The position numbers and the translations under genes are program-made. A model generated the notes under the pieces. The model did no database searches. It had not been told where the DNA came from and saw only the letters and a program-made list of their open reading frames with translations. Shown piece by piece: positions 38,721-49,300 of a stretch of DNA of 64,000 nucleotides; the first letter of the stretch is position 1; the number at the start of each line of letters is the position of its first letter. Source of the DNA: Cardinalis cardinalis (lineage: Eukaryota; Chordata; Aves; Passeriformes; Cardinalidae); contig JACDOX010000030.1 of NCBI GenBank assembly GCA_014549065.1, positions 2,977,125 to 3,041,124 of the forward strand, read 5' to 3'.

Positions 38721-41230
38721 AACTGGGCAGCTGCTGATTGAGACTGACCAGGCAGGGGGAGGGCAAACAGCAATACCCAGCCCTCAGCCCTGAAAGGCTG
38801 AAGTGCAGGAGAGTTATTATATTCATTCATGGCAGCCAGCTGTGTGAACTGATGTGTCACAGAAACACCTTGGGGCTTGTCNTGTACAGTCCCTCTTTGC
38901 TGGGCTCTCTCTTGCACACTGTGAAATGTTTTACACAGGGCAGGAGCTTTTCAAACCAAGGATCTCTGTAACTGCTTCACCTGGAAAGAGACCCCTCTGG
39001 GGTCCTCCTTGCATCACTGAGAAATAGTGTGAGACCTGCCCAGCTCTGTGCAGGCTGAGAGGGCTGTGGTGACTCATGTGACACCCAAAGCCAAGCTCCA
39101 TGTGGCACAAATAGCAGCAGAACAGGCCCTGGTGTGTTTTAGGCTTCAGGAGCTGTGAGAGCCCTGACAGTTCTACCCAAGGGTAATTCAGCCCGTGGTT
39201 TCCTTCCAAACTGTCAAGCCTGCACTTGTATCTACAACTCTCTGTTCCCAAGGCTTGCAGTGGGGTATTTGAGCTGTATGGCTGCATGGAACAGCAGTTC
39301 TTGTGCCTCAGTGGTGCCTTGTGGCTGGTTTTTTCCTGCCTGTATCTCTTCTTTTGTCTTAGNGTGCTCTGGTTGGCACTCTGAAGATCTGAGACTCCAG
39401 CTGTGCTGATGTGGCCTCCAAGAGGAGCCCTGCAGGTTTGGNTTCAGCTTTGTCAGCACGTGCTTTAACTCAGCTGGATGTGTGAACATGCTTATCTCGT
39501 CNTGTCATAGTTCACTCTCCTTAACCCTCACTCAAAACCAGAGTGTCTAGGAGCACTAGGAACAAGGTTGCCCATTTCCCTCTGCTCCATTTNGCAGTCT
39601 CTTTTCAGCACAGGATCAGGGCACACTGACCTGAGCCATACTTTTGTCTCTTTTGGCCTTTTCCCACCCCTGCTGAGTGNGGGGGAGCAGTGAGAGCAGA
39701 AGGCAGTCTGCACTGGTGGAGGTGAAAAAATGCAGGATACCAACCTTTCCCTAGACTTTTCCCATTTGCTTTCCACAAAGGAAATCNTATTTTTTCATTG
39801 TTATTTCACTCTTTTAGAAAAACAAGCAAACAAGAATAGGGGCTGGGTTGTATTTGCTGATGGCTTGGTGGGGTTTTTCTTTGGAACTTCTGTTCTCTTC
39901 CTGTGTTTCAAAGCACTGGCTCTCCAGGTATATTTAGGAGTCTTGTGCTCAAATCTAACCTCTGTAGTGCCACCTCTGCTTGCCTGTTAGTTGGGTGACA
40001 GAGGGATTTCTGTTCTGTGCTCCCTGTAATGGGGCTCAGCCAGTGCCCAGCTGCCTCTGCCATGGCAGAGAACATGATGTTTTGTTCAGAGATTCCCATG
40101 AAATGTCTACAGCTGAAGCCCTGCCTTATATTTGCAAAAACATTGAAAAAGGGATGTCTAGCTCTTNTTGCTACAATCTATTTCCTGTCAAGCACCTCAC
40201 ATTGTAACNTAAAAACAAACCAAAAAACACCAACAAACCAAAAAAACCCTCACAAGTTTGAGAGTAGGAATGATGGGTATGAANCCCTGAATTCACTGAA
40301 ACCAATGGAAAATCTGCCTTTGACTCCTGCAGTTGGGCTCTTGCATCAAAAATGTGGCAACATTTAGGAACAACTGTCCTCTGCCACTTTACAGTTCTAC
40401 TTTTCAAGAGGACATCTCAAACTACAAATTTCAGTCTAATGCTAGTCTCATTTAAAATATTATTCAATTATACTTTAAAAAGCCTTCAGGATCCAGTTNT
40501 TGTCTTGGATTTAGATACTAACAAACCCTATGTCTATTTTTTCCCTGTGGCCTGGAAAGAACAAAGCTTCCAGTTACCTTGATAAGCTTGCATATTGAGC
40601 AACTCAGTTTTTTACATAAAGACATTTCTCCAAAAGGAAATTGTACAAGCTCTGGAACTACTTTTCCACCCTGTGTACAACAAATCTTCCAATTATTCAG
40701 CAACTTAAAGGTGTTATTCCTATAGGAATACCAAGTGCCCATGGTCTAATAAAGTGTAGCAAAAAAAATCTGATTTATCCAGCGACACAGTTTTTTTNAA
40801 ATATTTTCCTTTTTGTTTTATATGGCAAGATGAAAGAAAACTATGCTAGTAGGTGCCCTGTGAACAGAATTGTTCATGAACATAGTTTAAATGCCTCAAA
40901 TCCATGCACACATTCAACTCATCAGTCAAGTGTCAAAACAGCTTAATTGCTTTTTTCACAGCTTTGATCATACTTGTGTTTTATTGGACTGTTCACGTTT
41001 TCTCTTATAATCACTTGTTATCTTTCCATACAGTTCTAACAAGTACTGTCTTCATCAAGATTTTTGTTGTTCAACTTCCCTATTTNATTTTTAATCTGCT
41101 AAATGAGCATTTCCTTTCTTTAGAAAAACAAATAAATCAAAAGGGTCAATTTGCTTTTGTGTCTTGAAACAAAGCTCTTTTTGTTTGATTTCTGCTTGGT
41201 CATTTATTATCCACAGCATGTNTGATATTT
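38721..41230. other. Unique non-coding sequence
   Basis: Frames of 60-118 codons on both strands are unrecognised. An A/C-rich patch occurs at about 40,209-40,250. No dispersed repeat is evident. Confidence 0.5.
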
Positions 41231-41720
41231 GTGATAACGAATTTTACAAGGAATAAATTACATGCACATCCTGATGAATAAANCCCCTGTTACTGTGCAG
41301 TTAATAATGCTGGTTGCAAACTTTGTTAATGTCTTACAAATATTTTTGGTAATAACACATCCAGCTTTTTTATATTTCCTAGGAGAAAGCTGTCCTTTAA
41401 CAAACTCAGCAATTTATAAAGAGGCATGGCTGGTGTTATCCAAGGAGATTTTTAATCTTAAACCCTCCTGTTCTCAATTAAAAGGTCTGACACAATTCTT
41501 TGTCCAGCTTGCCTCCTGTTTATGGCATTTACATGAAATATGGCACATTATTTAAAGCTAACAGTATAATTGTGTGTGCTTCATCAGGTCAGAGCACAAT
41601 AATGCATGTGCAGCGCTCAAGGCTCAATTTGCTCTCTAGATGCATTATAACCTATTTGGCATGATTTTTTCCCAGTGTATATATTAATGGCCAATGATGG
41701 CTCTGATCCAGAAAAGCTTT
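41231..41720. promoter_or_regulatory. Candidate conserved non-coding (enhancer-like) segment
   Basis: This is a single-copy looking, AT-rich but compositionally complex stretch. It has many homeodomain and forkhead style cores, such as AGTTAATAATGC near 41,300, GCAAACTTTGTTAATG near 41,315, CAATTTATAAAG near 41,410 and TATTAATGGCCAATGATGG near 41,684. No repeat or coding frame explains it. Such texture is typical of developmental enhancers, but conservation cannot be tested here. Confidence 0.3.
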
Positions 41721-42359
41721 TAAGCATGCACCTAACCTTAAGTAGGTGATCAGATCCCTGAGACTTGCTGTTCTTTGCTGGTTTGTGCTCTAAACAAACA
41801 AACACTCCACTGTTTGCTGCCCCAAGCCTTCTCGTTCCTGACATGATCCTCCTTGCTGTAAGGGTCAATCCCAGTGGCACTGGGATCACATCCCACTGCC
41901 CTCGTGTCCTGCTGTGTCACCTTCCTTCCCATCCAGGGGAGTTTTGAGCCTCTCACAAGGACCAGGGCATGTGGATGTGAAGCAGCCTGAAAATGGCTTT
42001 CCTTGACCAGGCAGAACCCAGCAAACCCTCACCACCCCATCTCCTGTGCTCATCTGCCCTGTAATCTTGACCCCAAAGCTCCCACTGGCTCCCTGTCTGT
42101 GCCAGGCACAGCTCCTCACATTCCTGCTGCTCTCTCACCTACTCTGCAACCCCTCCTCCTCCTCATCTTCCCAGCCTGTCCTGCCCACAGAGCCTGATTC
42201 CAGCCATTGCCACTCCTGGTTGAGCTGCCCCAAAATGTCTCCGTGATCCCAACCAGACCATAGCCCTGCAATGGCACACACACCTCCAGTTCCTGTGGTT
42301 CATTCCCAGTGCTGCTCATGGCAGCTCACAGGCAGCAGCCAGAGATGGTCCACAGATGC
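41721..42359. other. C-rich unique sequence
   Basis: A pyrimidine- and C-rich stretch, most evident at 41,990-42,240. Open frames of 60-77 codons are a by-product of composition. I recognise nothing here. Confidence 0.45.
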
Positions 42360-42451
42360 ATTAAATACATAGAAATAAATGTATTAAATACATAGAAATA
42401 AATGTATTAAATACATAGAAATAAATGTATTAAATACATAGAAATAAATGT
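42360..42451. repeat. Four perfect copies of a 23-bp tandem repeat
   Basis: The unit begins ATTAAATACATAGAAA and ends AATAAATGT. Copies at 42,360-42,382, 42,383-42,405, 42,406-42,428 and 42,429-42,451 are identical. Their perfect identity implies recent expansion or homogenisation, so copy number is likely polymorphic between individuals. Confidence 0.95.
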
Positions 42452-42740
42452 GTCTATACATATAAAAAGCTCTATGGGATGATTTAGGAGGCGACACAAA
42501 GTTCCTGCAATTTGAATATGGCACTTGACGGGGTCTAGAGCCCACAGTAGAAATTTAAACTAAACTAGATCACTGAGGAAAATTAATCCAACATACAATC
42601 CCTCAGTGAAGGCACTGCCACAGTGGTTTNCATTTGCATTGCTCCTTTTATTCCAGACAAAAATTAACCAAAGTTAACCCAAGCGTCCCCAGCAAGGCCT
42701 GGTGTCATCTTCTTTTCATATGAATATTGTACAGCTTTCA

Positions 42741-43135
42741 TCTTTTACATGTACTATTATAGTCACCTTTTACATATACCATTATGTAGGGGGATACAGT
42801 ATGGGTAAATGAAGGTGGTATAGAATGTAATCTTATTCCCTAAAGAGTTGCAGCTGAGCCAATCATTAGAGAATGGGAGCAGGCCTGATGTTAACAGGCC
42901 ACACCTGTAGCCATAAGAAGAGTGTTATAAAANAGTGGATTGGTTGGCTGGGGGGAACTGGAGTCACTTGGCTGCTGTGAGGATGAGTCAGTGCCTGGAG
43001 GAGCTGCCTACAAGACACATCAANGAGGTATGAAATTCTGGCAATATGGAACTCTTGCAATGTAATGACAATAGAATTGTTGCACTATAATGATAACACC
43101 NTTATAGTAATCTTTTACCTGTACCATTATAGTAA
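42741..43135. repeat. Three-copy 25-bp tandem repeat interrupted by an LTR
   Basis: Copy 1 is 42,741-42,765 (starts TCTTTTACATGTACTATTA). Copy 2 is split into 42,766-42,784 and 43,105-43,110, with the LTR and its duplicated target between the parts. Copy 3 is 43,111-43,135. When the LTR and one target copy are ignored, the middle unit is exactly 25 bases and matches its neighbours apart from a few substitutions. The array therefore predates the insertion. Confidence 0.9.
42785..43098 (+). mobile_element. Solo endogenous retrovirus LTR, copy B (6-bp TSD)
   Basis: It is collinear with the LTR at 22,677-22,989: it starts TGTAGGGGGATAC, has TATAAAA at 42,926-42,932, shares the 'ggagctgcctac' segment and ends ATGATAACA. 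The flanks are CCATTA (42,779-42,784) and CCNTTA (43,099-43,104), a 6-bp target-site duplication allowing for the ambiguous base. The two copies differ by many substitutions and small indels (for example about eight extra bases near 42,945-42,955), so they are old or belong to different subfamilies. No internal region is present. Confidence 0.92.
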
Positions 43136-43159
43136 ATGTTTTCAGACCAGAAGCTTTGT

Positions 43160-43222
43160 TGTCAGGATGCTAGGCTTGATGATCCTTACGGATCTCTTCT
43201 GACTTGAGATTCTGATATGCCC
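43160..43222 (+). mobile_element. CR1 LINE 3'-tail fragment, sense
   Basis: About 60 bases resemble the CR1 terminal region: 'aggcttgatgatcc', 'tctcttctgacttgagattctgatatg'. This is the usual 'gatgatcct...cttccaacttgagattctatg' ending on the + strand. It is short and decayed, and lies close to the right border of LTR copy B. Confidence 0.65.
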
Positions 43223-45899
43223 TTTTGTGTTTTGTGTTAACTGTATAGAGACTGTTTATCTGTTCAGTGCTTTATAATTAAAAAATTNTTATGGGACTGA
43301 TAATTTTCAACTTCTTTTTTTACTTTTTGTCTTTCCCCCCCTCAAGTGGAAAATGGAGCTGTAATACCCATGATCTTTTCACTGTGCAGCAGAGGCAAGA
43401 CTTGCCTTGACCATGGGATGGTCATGACCTGCTGCCTACCCCAGCTGAAAGCGACAAGGATCAACANTTAGGTGGTCACTTGATTCTTTCCACTGATTTT
43501 CCTCAGTTTGTTCTCTGTTTCCTCAAAGTTCAGAGNTCACACCTATTTGAGGGAAGCTTTTCTCTTATTTTTAATCACCTCTGTGTGCTTCCCTGTGATA
43601 CAAGTGCCAAGTGGANAAAGGCAAGCATGAGCCCATTTTGTTTGGCTGCAGAGGGAGCCAAATAAGTTGTTCCACGTGAGAGAAATTATGGAAGGAGAAG
43701 ACAAAGTGGATGACCAAAGTCAANGAAGTTCAGATGCAGAATGCTTTTCTCTTTGATGTGTCTTTGCATCATCAGACAATTTCACCTTTAAACTACTCAG
43801 ATGGTCAGTGCAGGAATTCAGCTGGTTAGAGGCCAGGTTTGTCAGGTTAGTGTGATCCCAGNCTCAGCTCCCTGTCTGACAATCCAGTTATAAAATAAAC
43901 CCATCTTCCATGCTTTTAAATTGGGTAAATACACTTTTAAAAATGATCCTTGAATCTGATCAAACCCTACAGTTGGGTGTTTACAGCAGCACTGAAGACA
44001 GCCTCACGACTGTAATAAAACTAAGTGCCCATTTCAACAGCCAGATGTGGGAGATAAACATGGATGGAAGGCTTCACACTTAAAAACCTTCCACATGGCA
44101 AGTGAGAGCAGCCTGTTGTTCACTATGGGTTTGGGTTTTTCCCCTCTGGATTCTCAGCAGAAAGGGAAGTTAGCTTTAGGAACTNTTTTTCTTGTACGTT
44201 TGCTTGACTTCATAATGGCAGGGTGCCTCAATCGCTCCCCAAATATTAGAAATCTACAGTTTTGATTTGTTCTACTCCTGGGTCTATAGGAAATAGGAAG
44301 GGTGTTCTCTCTAAGATCCTCTTTATTAGCACTCTGCCTCAGTCTGGAGGTTGTGTTTACACAGTACCAGCCTGGGGCATTTGAAGTCTAAAAGTCTGAA
44401 TTGCTGCAAATAGAACTTGTGTGTTCCTTAGGGTAAAGGCTGATTTTTTTTTTAAGTGTCTCTGAAAATACCTATAGCACTGTACAATTTGAACAGTTTG
44501 AGCAGTGGAACAGGCAAGAACAGCTAGAGATCATTTATTTGAAAGTTGGCTTTTCACAAACTGGACCTACACTTTACTTTTTTGCCAGAAATAAACAGTT
44601 TAGCTAAAACAAATGTGGTGGTTTTGTCTGACTTGGGTTTTTCACGATTGAAAGTGTGTATAGCAGTATTTCAGCAGGTTGTATAACGATGTTACTGAGG
44701 CAAACTTTATGCATTATAATAGTATATTTTATTAAATCCCAATCAGTATAGTTGGAAAAAAAACTCAACTAGGAACATTTTCAGACATACGAGTGCTTTT
44801 CCAGATCTGAGGACTTCTAAGAGCCCACATGCCCTAAGCAGATGAAGACAGGTAGTTATCTGCTNTAAGTCATGCTGCAAGGTTGCATGACCTCTCTACC
44901 GGTGAGGACATACCCTGATTTTGGAGAAAATCTTCTTCTCTTCTGCTGAGGCAGCCACGTGGAGGCAGCAGTGGAAATTGCATCCCTCAGACNAACACAC
45001 CAGGCCATAAAAGCAGGTGCTCTGGGCTTTATGCCTTCAGCCACATCGTGCCTTCTGGTCCTGGCAGCTCCTCTGAAGCNAAGGCAGTGGCAACAGAATT
45101 AGTCAGTGTGCAAGATGATGATGATGATGTCAGTGGAACTAATCTATTTTAGTCTATTTAATTATTGTGTTTAGCAGTCANAGAGCAAAGTCTTCCAGTA
45201 TCAAAAACATAAAGGCAGACTGACAATTAATTAAAGTCTACCTGCTCTGGAGTAGCACTGTATTTATTTTTAGGTTCAGCAATTAAAGTTGACACATAGA
45301 CCACATAAAATATCCACATGCAGAAGCAAGAAGCCAAAGCCCAGAGTAAATCTGGGTTCACAAAAGCCTTTGTTCCAAGTAGTGAACAGACACACTGTAA
45401 AAAAAAAAAAAGCCCCAAACCAACTATTTCTTGAGGATATCTGCAATACCTAATCATGAAGAAAAAGAGCCAAACATAGGCTTTTAATTTAGCTCTCCCT
45501 ATCTTTTAGCTTTTGCACCCCTATTATTTACATTTTTGTAAGACTGGGTTATTAAAAATTCACGCAGAGTTAAAATGACTAGAAGTGATTTATAGTGTCA
45601 GTCCAGAAGATTGTTGGTTGTTTTTTGTTTATCCACCTGTTTTCTGACTCCTTGAATAATTTCTCTTTCTTTAATTAAAAAAAAAAAAGGCCAGCCTGCT
45701 GCTACTGAAACAAATAGGTACTGTAGGGCACTTGAGTCCCAGGCTTTGTTTTGCTGCCTGCATTAGGTGGGTTTAGGGGCCAGATGCACTGAACTTTGCA
45801 ACAGACAGTGCTGGGACCATCTGTGCAGAGTTGGGGGGTGTCAAAGAAAGGCTGTTTGTGTAAGTCGTGGGAAACATAGTGGCCTGCCTGCCAGTGTGC
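43223..45899. other. Unique non-coding sequence
   Basis: No recognised gene or dispersed repeat. It contains a (GAT)5 microsatellite at 45,114-45,130 and an A-run at 45,399-45,410. Confidence 0.5.
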
Positions 45900-46340
45900 T
45901 CCATGAATTGAACTAATTGAAGATTATACTCTAGAGCTTGCCGTAGCTCAGTGAGAGGATAATCCTTCATCAGCTGCAGTCGCAGCCAGTAATTGGTGCT
46001 TATTACAGGGAGGAGTTCCCCCGCAGTGCTGCAGAAACTGAGAGGCTTTAGTGTTTAATTACTGTCTTTCAATAGAGATGGGAGGAAGGGGAAAAAAAAA
46101 AGGCCTGAGCAAGAAAGTCCGGGAATAAGGGGAGGGGCAGCAAGTGTAATGCAATTTCTGATAGTCTAGGCTGGACATTTAACAAGTGAGAGCCCCTTTT
46201 GTGTGAGGACACAACGTTCTGGCATGGATAATGAACCTCTGTTGTTTGTAATTAACCCCCGCGTCACCACAAAGTCTTTGTCTGGAATATTGTCTTAAAG
46301 GGATTGTTTTCCACACCTCCAGCACAGCTGAAAAGACTAT
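45900..46340. promoter_or_regulatory. Candidate conserved regulatory element with retained CpGs
   Basis: The segment is unique-looking and combines homeodomain-type cores (CAGTAATTGGTGC at 45,989-46,001, GTTTAATTACTG near 46,053, GTAATTAACCCCC near 46,249) with about eight CpGs (for example CCCCGCGTCACC near 46,257). The neighbouring AT-rich DNA has almost no CpG. Retained CpG plus dense TAATT cores suggests an enhancer or other constrained element. Minus-strand frames here (65 and 61 codons) look accidental. Conservation is inferred from texture only. Confidence 0.4.
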
Positions 46341-49300
46341 AAAGGTCTCACTTGCCACATTCATGACAAACTCACTTTTGAAAAGGTGTTTTGGTGGGGT
46401 GGGTTTGGTGGGTCTTATTTATGTATAGTTTACTGCAGCCCTGACTGTAGGTGACACTCCCATTTGTCTCTGGCTCCACATTCATACTGGAAGATAATAA
46501 ACAAATACAGCTATGAAAAGGCTGTTGAATGATTCTGATCTTCTAGAAGTGAAAATGTTGTTNTAGCTAAAAAGACACTCTGCTAGGGTTTTATTTTTGG
46601 GTTTTGGATTTCCACTTTATAAAATTTTACCTTAGGTTAAACCTGATGTAATATGATAGACCTCGAGTCCTCATATGTGCAATTTCTTCCTTTCCAGGCA
46701 CAGTTTTCTCTGATTCCAGTTCCTTCAATATTGGTGTTAAATTGATGAGTCTTACTGGGGAGCTAAGATGAGCCACTCTGGGCCATAATCATCTGAATTA
46801 TGGTTTGTGTAAGAGTTTCTAAATGTTAATGGTATTGAAAAATAAGGATGCAAATGCCCATCCCCTGGACACTGCACTGTACTGCTCTGTGCTATCCTTT
46901 AATTGTTATGGTATCCTTAGAACAGGGCAACACTGCTCACTCATTTCAGCACCAGCATGGAATTTTAAAGTTAACTCCAATTTGCCTTTTGCTTGTGAAA
47001 TTGCACAAATGGAAGTTTGCTTCTTTCACCTAAGTCTTCTAGGAAAAAAATATAACAGGCTAGCATTGTTTGATATTACAGAAGACAAAAGGCATGTCTG
47101 CCACTAGAAAAGTCCTGCAAACCTCNTTTTATATGTTTGACTGTCCCCCCTCTGCATATATGTAGAATGTAAAGAAGAAGGNATGTCACAAGAGGATAAA
47201 TTAGGAATGAAATGCAACTATTAAGTAAGAGCAATATCCCTGGTAAAATATGTACATCTTTCCAGAGATTACATCTGACACTATGNACTTGAATCTGTTT
47301 AAGTTTTAAGCTTGCATGCTTTTTCTAATTGTATTTTTTCTTCTACACACAGACAAGTACTTAACTGTGCACTAAATCCTATGGACTTCATTAGAATGTA
47401 AGTATGCACTGGAATTTATTAGATCTCTACACTATCCATTATTTTCCTGTGGCATCAGATAACTAGCAAATAGCTGGGAAAAGTCACCATGCCATGAAAA
47501 AAATCCCCACCTTTATTTTATAAATAGCCATAGGGAGGTATAAAAGCTGTCAAAATAAGGAAATGGATCAAGAATTCACAGTAGAAATTTTTGTATCAGA
47601 AGCAGAAACACAACCANCGACCTTTCTGAAAAGAAAGAAGCTCTTTATTTGTCTCTTGTTGCTGAATACAGGCAACAATAATGACCTAAATGAGACCTGC
47701 TGAGTGCAAACAGAAAACAAACGCATGGTGGGTTTCTAGCATCAGCCACTCTCNGATGCTTAATTGCAAATTGTTAAATACACAGAGTTACCAATTCATT
47801 TTAACAAAATAACATTCACAGACTCTTACCAGTTTCAGCCTTGGCACCTGTTGAGCAGCTCCTACCATCGAATAACTAATTTGGCTTTGACATGGAGTAA
47901 ATATCAGGGCTCAACCATTTTTTGTTAACTGAAAATATCCAAACCCATCAGTGTTTGGTACACAGTGTGGTATTGGATANGTCTGGGAGATGCTATTCCT
48001 TTAGTAGAGTAAGGTAGAAGGAAAGGAAAAGATTCCAGTACACTAGGATCTGTTTCTCTTCAATCTTTTTCCAGGAAAAACACTGTAACAGCTGCAGTTT
48101 TTCACTGTCCAGCAGTTTCTGTAGTGGCAATAATCATGTAAAGGTTGGAGGAAATGTGACTTCAAATTGATGCCACAAGGAGCCAAAAGAACCAAGCCAA
48201 ACCAAACCAGAAGAATTTCCTGAGCAACCTGAATCAGTTTAGCCTGGGAAAAGTGAGTAGACAGATAAACCATAGCANGGCAAAACTGGCTAGAAAGGAT
48301 TAGCAAGAAGGAACCTGAGCTCTGCTCAAACCAAACAGGCTGGAGTGAGGCTGAGCAGGAACCTGCCTGGGTGTGCTGGGCAGCTGATGGCTCAGACAAT
48401 GTCTCACCAGAGACAACCTTCTTGACACTTCATCCTCCATCTTTTTATCTTCTTACATTTTTCCTCACAACAGCCAAGAGAATCTGCAAATATATCTAGA
48501 TATGTCTGTGTGTGTATGTGACATTTATCTTTATAATACATATAACTTCAATAGTCTGAGTTTTGGAAACAGTTTAATCTAATTACAGTGATAATAAAGG
48601 CTAGAAAAATTAGTCTGTNCTCATACCTAAGAAGCATAAATGGTCCTTCAAAAGTATCCACATAGAGATAAAATAAAATAAGTACTTTTACAAGCTATTT
48701 AGAGAGTGTAAGCCCTTGGGAAAACAACCTTTTAAAAAAGGTATTTATCCTCTTTTACAGAGATTTGCTTTGCAATTTTTAAATACCTAAATGTTTTTGT
48801 TCAAAATCCAGGAAACTTGTAATGGTAGGTATTGTATAACTTGCAGTGCCTTCTTAGACTTCAAAGTTTTAGGAATTATAAGTTGCTGGTTGAAAAGAAT
48901 ATTCCAGTTATTAATTTTAAGTATAATATAGAGTAGTAATGATTCTTGCCTTGCCCCCAGCAGGCCTCAGACCNGTCTTGTTGGAGCAGTTTGTTAAATC
49001 CATGGCAATTGCACTCATGAGCTGAGTTACACTCAGGTAAGAGCAGACATTAAATGAAGGGCATAATTAGAGTTTATTCCAGTAAAACTGACTGGAACAG
49101 GGCAGAGCTTGACAGATTAGCTCATATAAGCTGCACGTTTTTCCCAGCCCTCCCACTGAAGTGACAGAAGAGGGGAATGCTGCCTTTTTAACCAATGTAT
49201 TTTTAATTATGATTTCTAGTTCAGATGGTTGTAGAGAAAAAAGTCGAACCAAACTTTGACTTTTTTCTGAACGTAGAGATTGTAAACAGAAAAGCCTGTA

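Noticed and set aside
22677..43098. A single 20-kb provirus bounded by the two related LTRs
   Set aside because: The two LTRs have different target duplications of their own, and no retroviral coding remnants lie between them.
42360..43135. CRISPR-like array
   Set aside because: The 23- and 25-bp units are directly abutting tandem repeats without unique spacers, in a vertebrate-type sequence.
45945..46010. tRNA A-box-like words (TAGCTCAGTGAGAGG)
   Set aside because: No matching B box (GGTTCGAATCC type) and no cloverleaf stems follow. The match is coincidental within a regulatory-looking segment.
47540..47550. Isolated TATAAAAG promoter-like box
   Set aside because: A single AT-rich motif in AT-rich DNA with no CpG enrichment, start codon context or downstream exon.
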